Positions 54,560 to 64,000 of a stretch of DNA of 64,000 nucleotides are shown in pieces. The stretch lies in the NCBI GenBank assembly GCA_003508835.1, contig PUFA01000072.1, positions 2,764,501 through 2,828,500 of the forward strand, given 5' to 3'. Origin of the DNA: Eonycteris spelaea (Eukaryota; Chordata; Mammalia; Chiroptera; Pteropodidae). Under the pieces are notes generated by a model, which was not told where the DNA came from, searched no databases, and saw nothing but the letters and a program-made list of their open reading frames with translations. The position numbers and the translations under genes are program-made. Within the stretch, counting starts at the first letter, position 1. Each line of letters opens with the position of its first letter.

Positions 54560-57480
54560 GACTATTACTTATTGTTATTATATTATTATAGCTAACATTT
54601 TGATTTGAGCTTATCAATTCAATGCAGCTGCAATCACTTAGTCAATGACTTAAGATTCATAGAGAAAGAACATTTTGGGAGAGGAGGATAAAAAAAAAAA
54701 GACCCTTATTTAAAAGAGATGTGCTAAGTTCTTTCTGGAAGTAATTTAGGAAATCAATCCACGGAAGAAAGCTGTTGCACTAATTTTGGGATTTCCAGGG
54801 TGTGTGGGAAGAAGAATGACCAAAAAAAAAAAAAAAAGAAGAAGAAAGAAGAAAAAGAAAGAAAACCCAAAAATCTTACTTTACTTTTTGAAACAGTGAT
54901 GCTGATTGATTCCCTTTTTCTTCCTTGCTAATATAATGGTCCTCAGATCAAATACACAAAAGTGCTTCTTGTCCGGTGATGAAAAAGGGTGCTTCTTGCC
55001 AGAAAGAACATCGGCCAAAAAAGATGTGTATGCCAAGGCTTGTCACGGCCTTGACTGAGAGGCAGAGAAGCGGGAGTCCCTGTGCTGTTTAACACCTGCG
55101 GGTCCACCAGCCCCACACACGAAGGAGCCCAAACCTTTCGGCACAAGCATAGAACAACAGTGAAGACCTTACAAGAACTGCTGAGCTACCCGAGAGAGAA
55201 TGCGTTTCAGAATGTGGCAGTGCTAGGCTAGGCCAGCCTCGTTGAAAGGGTAGGAGCAACAGGATTTTTCCCCCTCTATGGTGTGGGTATAGTCACATCT
55301 AATTTATTATGGATTGTTGGGAGGGTTGAATAAAAATCAAACGAGACACGAACTCTAAGTGCGTATGCGATGCTTGTGCACGGAGGTCCTCACTGAGCGC
55401 GAGTTATGGCTGACAATAATGACAATTCTGATCACGATTAAGAGGTGATGCTGATGTCTCTGTTCTCTCCTGAATCTTCTCTTCTTGGTCTGGTTTAAAT
55501 GAAGCAACGGGTGCTAAGAGAATGACTTCCCACAAATGATCAAAGGTGGCCCGATAAAGTTCTTAAGACGACTTGCTTTCTCTCTAACGTGCTCCCTTTT
55601 CTGAGTTTTATTTTTTTGTGGCCAGGATGGAATCCGACTGGATGTTTACAGACGTGGACTCACGTCTCACACCGGTCACCGATTTCACAAGGACACACGC
55701 CCGGGCTGTGTCCACTGGAAACACGGGGCTACACCGAGTGGCTGGAGGCACTGAGATGCTTGACTTTGTCCTTTACCTAGAGGGCTGCTTTGCTGATGGA
55801 GAAACTGAACGAATGAAACGTCATGGGCCTGGGCAAGACCAGGACCCCGAGGTCACCAGATCCTCGGAGCCCGTGGGCTTTCCTCAACCCCCGTCACGCG
55901 GCGTGAGGGTGGAGGGGTGAGGACAGCCTTCCCCTTCTCCCCCGCAGCCCTGCTGCCCACTAAGTCCTGTTCCACCAGGACGCTGTTCCCTGACCTCTTT
56001 GAAGGTCTGCCCTCTGCAGGCCATATAAACAGCACAGCGGCACCTCATCGGGAAGCCTGCTGCACCGTTGAAAGTCACGTGATTTATTTACTCATGGTGT
56101 CCAAATATGAGGAGAAGCTGTTGAAAGGTCTTTACAGACGTGAAGTCGGTTCTTAGAAAGAACCAACAGATGAAGGATTTTCAGAACACTAAGCAGAAAC
56201 AGGAAGGGGGATGGGTTCACCTGTGTGGGTTTGGACTCTCCGAAGAATTATCCTACTCATTTGGCTAATCTCCTATTCGAAACCAGAAAAAAAAGGGGGT
56301 GGGGGTGGGAACGTAAAAGAATTGCCCCCCTGACTTCTGGAGTTCACAGCATCTTGACCCAAGCTACTCCAGGGTTACCTGTTTGTAAATCGTACCTGCT
56401 CTGGGGGCGGCCCGGCAGGCCGGCCTCCGGCTCCACAGCCCTGGTGCAGCCAGCAGACACTGCATCTGCCAGCGGAGAGGAGCAAAGCCCTTCGTGACCT
56501 GTTCCCAAACCGACGTTCTCGAGAGAAAGGACCTTTCCAAAATAAAAACTTTTAAAACGCCCCCAAAGTTACTTCTTTCCCGGGGCTTAAAAGCTTTGTG
56601 AACATGAAGGTTATCACTTGCAAAAAAGCAAACAACAACAACAACTTAAAGTTTCTTAAGGTGTGAGAAGCAACAACAGTCACACAACTCAAAAACGCAG
56701 ATTTTTTTTTTCCTAGAGAGAAGACGTGTGTAATTACGGGCCTGCGTCTCCCCCCTCCCCAAGCCCCCCACACCTGCACCCCCACCACCCGCGTTTTGGA
56801 GGGGAGGCCCTTTTCACCTGCTTCACCTCTTTCTCCTCCGCGAGCATCACGCCACCAGTTCCCTACCTGGATCCCACCTTTACTCCCGCCTGCATTTTTA
56901 GTTCTCATTTCTTCCTTCCCACTGGCTGCTTGTCACGTGTCTTTTAAGACACGCGACTCATGGGGAAGTGGCGGGTTTCGTCGGCTCGGCTGCCCCCTCT
57001 AGAGCCAGCTCATCGTTTGCCTTTCGTCTCCCATCACGGGCCCCACGACCCTCGAACCTGACGTCTAAATGACCCCACAGCTGGAGTGTTCCAGCATCGG
57101 TAACGACATCCAGGCCTAATCAGTGGCCCATGTTGCCCCCCTCTCAAGTTTCACTCAATTCTCAGTGTATCTGACTTGGATTTTTTCAAAAAAAAAAAAA
57201 ATGAAACCACCACCACGCGCCTTCCTCGGTTTCCATGACGACGCAGTCCCTTGCTGCGCCTCCTAATTCTCCAGTTGTTCATTGTCTGTGTCTTTCCTGG
57301 GTTCTTCACTGTCCTCCCACTAACCCACAGGGGTGTCCCCGATCTGCCTTTGCACGGATCCCCCACCTGTCATCCTTTGTGTAGTTCACCCCATTGGAAG
57401 ATTCTTTATTTTCCAGTTTTATCATCTCGCGTCTCCCAAATCGAGACTTCTCATCCTCGCCCTTCCATCGTATCCCACAC
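54560..57480. other. No supported gene
   Basis: An A-rich and GAA-rich tract lies at about 54822-54867. A MIR-like trace may lie near 55755-55825 ('gctgatggagaaactgaacg'). The remaining sequence has no recognisable coding domain or repeat. Confidence 0.5.
54822..54867. repeat. Poly-A/(GAA)n simple repeat
   Basis: Fifteen As followed by several gaa and gaaa units. Confidence 0.9.
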
Positions 57481-57484
57481 CTGT

Positions 57485-57725
57485 CTCAATTTCACTGTGA
57501 CGAATACTGAGCACCTACTACCTGCCAAGCACCGTTTGAAACCTTTTACGCGCGTTATCTGATTTAATCCTCACGACTCCCTTATGAGGCAGGTACTATT
57601 CACGGCCCCGTTTCATAAACGAGAAAGCTAAGACACACAGAGGTGAATCTGGCCCAAGCTGCACCGCTATAACCAGTGGAACTGAGGTTTGAACCCATGC
57701 GCTTAGAGGCCAGGGTCCAAACTTC
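57485..57725 (-). mobile_element. MIR SINE, antisense
   Basis: 'gagcacctactacctgccaa', 'taatcctcacgactccctta', 'tgaggcaggtactattcacg', 'aaacgagaaagctaagacac', 'acagaggtgaatctggccca' and 'gaggtttgaacccatgcgct' give almost the whole MIR reverse complement. Confidence 0.8.
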
Positions 57726-57729
57726 TGGG

Positions 57730-59150
57730 CTTCCTCCTACACACCCCTCTCCCCTTTTGCAAGGAGCTGATCATTTCCCCGCTAAGTTAATCATTTCCAG
57801 CTTTCACGTGATCTTCATTCGGCATCGACGCCAAACATCCTGCCGGCCCCAAGCCTCAGAGACTTGGAATTACTTTCCCTCCCTCTTTCTGTTTTGCTTT
57901 ACGATGTAATTTGTGAACACATCCTGATAACCTTCCCGCCATCATGCCTGAGAACGCGAACCCGCCTGTGCACCGCCAGCCCCCCGATGCAGCCACCTTC
58001 CGTCTCCTCCCGCGCTGACCGCTGCAGGAGCTTCCTGTTCGTGCCCTCCTGATGGAAAGGCTGCATCTGATGCTTCTACTCACATCACAGGTCTCCTCGG
58101 GAGCTATGATGGCTTCTCTCTATCCCTTACCTCGTAACTCAGCCTCTCCAACTCTAACCTCTCTACTAGGTTCATCAGAGGATGGGTTTTTCTGGATGCT
58201 CATGTCAAACAGACTTCTTCCCTCTCAACTCCACGCCTGCACTGACTTAGCACAGCCGGAATCCTTGGCTCCTGAAAAGTCTCCCAACCTGGCTCACCAG
58301 AACCGTTCCATGGGCTGTGTGCTCAATGTGTACAGTTTTAAGTGCATCTCTTCACGCTTCTTTTTCCTATGATGTACCCCCGATTGAACAGGTTCCACCA
58401 GGCCCCCATCGAGGCTGCAGACTGCTCTTCTTCCGTATTTCCCCCTCCCCCGAAGAGCCTGGTCCAGCGCGAGCAGCACGGTTTTGTTAACAGAACACGG
58501 GTGCCCCTGCGGTGGCGTCTGTCGTCCTCTGCCTGGGACCCCTCTCTACAGTTGTTCACGAGAACTACAGCGCGTGTGCACCCTCACGCCGACCTGACAC
58601 GCCGCCAGCTGCCCAGGGTGCCGAGCCTGCTCTTACCACAACATCTCGGCCTTTTTATTCGGCAGCATGAACTACATTTTAAAAAGTCAGAGTAAGAAAG
58701 AAAGAAAAAGTCTCCCTCTATGCTTGGAAGTCTCACTCCCTGGGTGAGACAGACCGGGACCTTAAGTGGGTCTGAACAAACAGGGGACAGGACTGAGAAG
58801 GTACAAACACAGCCCTCCGGTGGGAGGTCAGGACACGATGCTCAGGACGAAAGCCCCGGATGCCACGCTAGCCCATCTATCTTTGGCCCTGTGCTTAGGA
58901 AAACTCTTCCCTCTCATCCTGAATCCAAAGACACGGGACTCCACGGCAAAAGCCTGGCATGTGTTTTTTAATTTCATTCCCACACGATCAAAGGTTACCC
59001 ACAAGAATCCACACGGCCACGTACGAATCCATCTGAAAATCAGCATTAGGAAAAATACGGGTCAACCCCAAAAGTCAGCTCTGGGAGACAACGCTGAAAG
59101 CCTGGAACTCCTGGTGCGCGTTTTGCTAACCTCAGCTGCTGTGTTCTAGG
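57730..59150. other. No supported gene
   Basis: C- and T-rich to 58650, then mixed. An (AAAG)n run lies at about 58694-58710. No domain in the short frames. Confidence 0.5.
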
Positions 59151-59154
59151 AAGG

Positions 59155-59345
59155 CTCCAAGCACGTCACGTCACGCCCGTACTTTCATCTTCACAGTCGC
59201 CCCATGAGGGAGATGGTATTCCCGTAGCTGAGGAATCATTATGACTATTGGGCGCCATCATTTGAACCAAGGCACACGGGTAAGTTGAGCAACCTGTCCA
59301 GGGCCACACAGCTAGTAAGCCGCAGAGTCAACGTCCGAAATGGGC
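59155..59345 (-). mobile_element. MIR SINE, antisense
   Basis: 'tcttcacagtcgccccatga', 'gggagatggtattcccgtag', 'gtaagttgagcaacctgtcc', 'agggccacacagctagtaag' and 'ccgcagagtcaacgtccgaa' follow the MIR reverse complement. Confidence 0.75.
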
Positions 59346-59349
59346 AATC

Positions 59350-60935
59350 TGACGCCACAGCCCCGGCCGGGAGACTCCCTCTGAACGAAGCAGCAGCGAC
59401 GAATCTGGTTCTGCTCTTCCCAATCACCGAAGTGGAGGGGGAGTCGTGAGAAGGCCAGAGCGGGCCTCACACGGCTCGGCGGCAGCGGCCGGAGCGGTTC
59501 AGCGGGCCCTCTGCTCCTGCAAATCAGATCGGAGCATTTCTCTGCCTTCCACGAATCGTCATTCACAGCCTTGATTTCCCTATTATCCAATGTCACCCCC
59601 AAAAATTTAATTAAAAAGAAAAAGTAAAAAAATAAAAAAAGATAAGCCATCGATTTCCTTTTATCCAGGTCCCCCCAGCACTCTGAGGCTCACGAGGCCT
59701 TCACGAGGCCTTCACGAACTGCATTTGATGGGCCGCATTGTAGAGTCTGGTGCAGAGGGACCGGCTTCCATCCACACGCCCAGCCCACCCCTTAACAGGG
59801 CTAAACTGACAGCCGCATGATGGGAGGGGAGTCCAGACAACACAGCACTGCCCACTGGGGTAAAACGAAGCCACTGTGTGAATTAAGAATCTAGACGACT
59901 GTTTTGCTCCCGTTCATGCTGCTGCAAACCCCAAGGCTCAAGCGGAAATAGGATCCACTTGCCCCTCAGCTCGGCTGGCTCCCGACATGCCCGGGATGGC
60001 TACTGGAACCCCTCGAAGAGTCTGGTTGCAAGCGAGCAAGCGCCCAGGGAGCAGGCTCCACCCGTCTCCATGGCTGTCGTCCCCGGCAAGTCAGCTCAGT
60101 GAGCCCCACTGGCTCCATGCACACGTCGAGGGGGCTGGACTAGAGCCGAGCCCATCAGTGAAGCGGGTGCCCGGTCATCGGGAAAGTTCTACAGCAACAG
60201 CCAGCGCCCGGTCCTCACAGCAGGAGGTTCTGCATCTCATGCTTTCAAAAACGCTCCCTGGGTGTCCTGGACGTGCCTCGCTCCAGGCTGGAGAAATGCG
60301 AGTCCCATCCCGGCTCCCTCGGCTCGTTCTCTGTGCTTAGAACAAGCGAGCTCCATCGGTGTTTCAGAGGAGAGAGGCCGGGAGAGGGAGAGGCTCGCCA
60401 TAACTCAGCAGGGCAAGAGGCTGCTCTTGACTGTGTTTATAAGGCAACTTCCCAGAGGTAATTTCATTACAAGATTCCTCAAGGGCCCAGGGCGAGGGCC
60501 AAGGGGAAGCTCTGGGTTTTCTCCAGGGCCCGTGCGATTGGGAACACACACACACCGATTGACACACCGCCGCCGGAAAGCAGCCCTGTTATTGGAACAC
60601 TTAATCTCTAGAGTTCTGTTTGCTTTAAAAAAAAAAAAATTAAATTAAAATAAGGCAGTAATGATATCTCCAAATTAGGAGTTCTTCACTCCCGTGGACC
60701 ACCTGCCTGTTTTTCTGGGCTTCTTCCTTTCCCTGGCTAACCGCACACAGCAGAGCCTCGCTCTGGGCAACCCACCTTCAGTATCCTAGATCTTACTACC
60801 TGCCTGGCTTGTCCAGCTGACCTCTCACCTACTCTGAGAGGAGGATACTATGCTGGTAGCAGAGGGGGGTTGAGGGTTTCATCAACAGTGACTGGTCCTG
60901 GGCTTTTAGAAATAAAATCTGGCCGCCTCACTTTA
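59350..60935. other. No supported gene
   Basis: CpG-rich around 59380-59520. An 11-base tandem unit (ttcacgaggcc) is repeated at 59690-59717. An A13 run lies at about 60627-60639. No recognisable coding domain. Confidence 0.5.
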
Positions 60936-60939
60936 TGGA

Positions 60940-61030
60940 TCAACAAACATCAACTGCAAACCTACGTGAGAGCACTAAAGAGACCCACATGAATGAGGCA
61001 CAGTCCCTGGCATCAAGGTGCTTAAAGTTC
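60940..61030 (-). mobile_element. L2 LINE 3' tail, antisense
   Basis: 'atcaacaaacatcaactgca', 'gaatgaggcacagtccctgg' and 'catcaaggtgcttaaagttc' match the reversed L2 3' end. Confidence 0.65.
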
Positions 61031-61044
61031 TAGAGAATGTACAA

Positions 61045-61150
61045 GAACCGCATGTTCCTGATGACCAACTGTGGGAACCTGGAAAAGCCGCGTGATCTCC
61101 TCAAGCCTCAGTTTTCTCAAATGTTTAGTGCAGTGAAAATCAGACCCCTG
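61045..61150 (+). mobile_element. MIR SINE fragment
   Basis: 'ctggaaaagccgcgtgatct', 'cctcaagcctcagttttctc' and 'aaatgtttagtgcagtgaaa' follow the MIR core in plus orientation. Confidence 0.6.
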
Positions 61151-61154
61151 CAAA

Positions 61155-64000
61155 CAAGATATCATCAGGAAGGAGAATGAATGACTACAGGAAGGCACTT
61201 CCCGAGAGGGTCTCTCCTGCAGCTTTATCTGAGAAAGCACGGAAAGCAGGGAAGGGGTCATACCTGGGAGGGAGAAAAAAAAAAACCTGATCTGTAGTCA
61301 TGGTAACAAGAAACCACCAGTTTAAGTGATCAGTGTCAGTTCAGCACCAGTACTCTGCACTACTGCCAGTCAGCAACAGCTCGCCCACGTGACCTTGATC
61401 GCTAATATCCATTAATATACTCAGCCTCAGCTCCCGATGCCTGCCCAGTCCTGCACTTCGTGCTTCTCGACACCCTCCACCGGATCGGACTGGCTCCCAG
61501 CTCTGCTTAGAGACGCTGTGGACAAGGCACTCTCTCCTCTTTACTTACATGATAATAGATCCACTTTATTGCTTCGAATATTGAGTGGAAGTCCTTTTCT
61601 TGAACATGCATCATAAAAATGTTTTTGCCTGCCTTTCACGGTACATTCTCAGTCTCCAGATGAAATGAGGGATGGGCTTGAAAGTGCTTTAGAAATGTCG
61701 AATCTCTATACAAAGGGGAGAAGGATGGGGTGGGGGAACTTAGGTTTACGCAGTGCCAACAGGGCCTTGTTTTAGATGTACTTCTCCTACTTAATGATCG
61801 GCTTTCGCTGAAGAGTAAAAGCTGCAAATGATATGGCGTAGAGAGAAGCAGCTAGAAAATAGGAGAGAGAGTATACGAAGCCTCTAAAAATTGAACTGCA
61901 TACCTTTCTATTGGCAAGTCTGTTTCAGAAGGGAATGAAGTTTAATGCACTTGGGGGGGGCGTTAATGAAGACAGAACGGTGTTGGCACCCAAAGAGGCG
62001 AAGCCCACAACTATTCGGAGCAAAGCATTCTCTGCCGCCCTCTGGGTAGCTGAGGCAAACCTTTTGCAAAATATCCCTGGCATAATCAATTTCTACTGAG
62101 ACCAGCATGCGTCAGGCACCACGGGAAGCAATGAAACTCAAGCCGTTGCTTCCCCTGTAGGCCAAGAAAAACACAAGGTCATCTTTCCCGAAGCACCTAG
62201 TCTGTTCCATCAAGAAAAATATAAAGAGATCTGAAGTAGCAAAGAGAGAAAAAAAACACAAAAAACAAAATAAATTCATTTCCATGACTATTGTCCAGCA
62301 CAGCTGCACTGAACTCATTTGCATTTGCTATTAAATGGCCCTAATACATATGAATATCGCGCTGCATAAAGAACACAAAAGGTCCACATTTGAAATATCG
62401 AAAAGTATCAAACACACAAAAAAAAATCCCCAGTCACCCTGAGGGGCAGTGGTGACTTTCAAATACGTTGTTATTTTTTCCTCCCAACAATTATGAGAAG
62501 GACAATTATGAGAAGAAACCCCGCATTCTGAAAGCTAGTTATGAGCGGGCCACAAACAGGAAAACGTTTTCCAGTGTGAACGACGAGGGCCGGCCGTGGT
62601 TTTATTATGACAAACCTGAGCCCCGGGGCCTGCTGCACAAAACAGTGTCGCCCTGTGGAACAAGTTAACATGCCACTTTTCCTTGGGTCCTGCGATTTCC
62701 TGTGCCGGTCAGCAAGGTGGACTTGTTCTCTCTGCCTGGAAGGTAAAGGATTCACACAAAAGGGCAGGAGTGATCGACAGTAATCGGACTATGCTGCTGG
62801 AAGCCTGGACCCCAGAAGGCCGGCTTTGCGGCCGTGCCCAGTCCCCTGGCCAGGTCCTCGTGCTCCCTAAAGCCCATCCTCACGTCTTGGCTGTGTGGGC
62901 AACAGCGAAACAGCACTGGTGGAGAGATGTGGTTTAACTCTCACACTGCAACCCTCTCTCTACCGTGCATGAAAAGCGAGCTCTGCTGGAGGTGGATCTG
63001 GAATCGGTTCCGACCTGGAACGCTTCTCGGGGTGCAGTGCACCACAGGACTGGCCCCCGAGCACCTGCAGACACCGCTGCTCCAGATTCGGGCTTCGCCC
63101 TGACAGAGAGCCCAGAAAGCTTCTGACCGCACCTGCAAGATGCTGGCTCTTCTGCAGCCAAATCTCCGGCACCTGAGGCACACCAGGGCGTCTCTCTGCA
63201 GGCTGGCTCGGAGCCGCCCTCTGCCCCAGTATTCGGTGCTGCCCCCAAAGCCTGGAGGCTCGGAGACATACCCTGGAGAAAGGGGGAGATTTTCTCTCTG
63301 CGTGAATTTCACCCAAAGCCTCAGTAAGAACCGTGACAGCAAAAGGAGGGGTGTGGCTGGCTAGGTCCTGGCAGAGCAGAGTTCCCAGGGGTGCCATGCA
63401 CAGAAAGAACAGGGAACAATTCAAAATATGGATATGTATGTCTCTATTTTTATCTTTATACAAAATAGGGTGCAGCTCAGGGGTCCTTTAAGGATGCAGA
63501 GAAAAGCAGCAATCCGTCATCCACCTCGAATGGATGCTGCCACAAACTTAATACAATCACATCCACGAACCCCACGTCTGCTAAGTGTAGAAGTTTAACT
63601 TTAGAATAAGATCTTCCCTCCGCTCCTGAAAAAGATTTTCATTTTTTCATTATCGCTGACATTCAATACAGAAAAAGATCTTAAAGTGAGCAGAAAACAG
63701 CCAGATACGACCTACCCCCACAGCAAAGCAGAAACTTATTTCCTAGATCCATAAAGTTATAAATTGGAGCTCTGTGTCTAGAAACCCATTTCACATATTA
63801 AACCAAAACTGATCATGGAGAGACAGTAAAACCCAACGACATATGCACTCGCACACATTCATTAAGTTCATGAAACCGAACGGTATCAAAGTTAGACTGT
63901 AAATTTTCATTTTGAAGGATGTTACTACCACATGGAGCTTGACTGACAGAGGTATCTTTAAATAGAAGTCCTGTGAAATGAGGAGGAAACCATTTATCCA
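61155..64000. other. No supported gene
   Basis: AT-moderate sequence with a G-run near 61952-61958 and an A-rich patch at 62249-62270. A 15-base unit 'gacaattatgagaag' is tandemly repeated with small changes at about 62487-62515. The GC-rich section 62940-63360 has long overlapping minus-strand frames (133 and 167 codons) that shadow each other and have no recognisable domain. Confidence 0.5.

Noticed and set aside
62934..63463. Three overlapping minus-strand frames of 111-167 codons
   Set aside because: They shadow one another across one GC-rich stretch and show no recognisable family feature.

Overview
This window looks like non-coding chromosomal DNA from a placental mammal. I find no protein-coding gene, exon chain, tRNA, rRNA or other structural RNA gene that I can defend. 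What the sequence does show is a large set of decayed interspersed repeats of mammalian type: MIR, L2, several ages of L1, MaLR-like LTRs and pogo/Tigger DNA transposons. It also carries many microsatellites and poly-A or poly-G tracts. The open reading frames are short, lack family motifs, and mostly lie in repeats or simple sequence. Repeat family names come from remembered consensus patterns, not from a database run, so subfamily names are tentative.

Organism: MIR, L2, MaLR-like and Tigger fossils fit any eutherian. No Alu, rodent B1/B2, carnivore tRNA-Lys SINE, ruminant BovA/Bov-tA, pig PRE or equine ERE element is evident in 64 kb. The youngest-looking L1 (53628-54130) has a 3' tail resembling L1s I associate with bats and related Laurasiatheria. 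My best guess is a laurasiatherian, possibly a SINE-poor bat, at low confidence.

Layout. 1-5 kb: L2, LTR and MIR fragments. 5.7-18 kb: moderately GC-rich, CpG-dense DNA with a possible CpG island at 5701-6060, a CpG-dense block at 9181-9840, and a deleted Tigger2/MER44-like element at 15592-16256. 18.3-32.8 kb: AT-richer DNA with L1 tails, a long GA tract, a complete-looking MaLR-like LTR (20121-20572), a Tigger transposase fossil (24625-25802), a strong 58-base hairpin (28593-28650) and a 1.3 kb L1 3' end (31505-32805). 33-64 kb: GC- and CpG-richer DNA with scattered MIR/L2/L1, an inverted MaLR-like LTR (38495-38890), a 280-base GT-rich degenerate tandem array (49721-50002) and few other landmarks.

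The elements do not form a pathway. The window reads as intergenic or deep intronic sequence. The items most worth a second look are the 28.6 kb hairpin, the GT array, the CpG island candidate, the widespread CpG excess even inside old repeats, and the two Tigger fossils.
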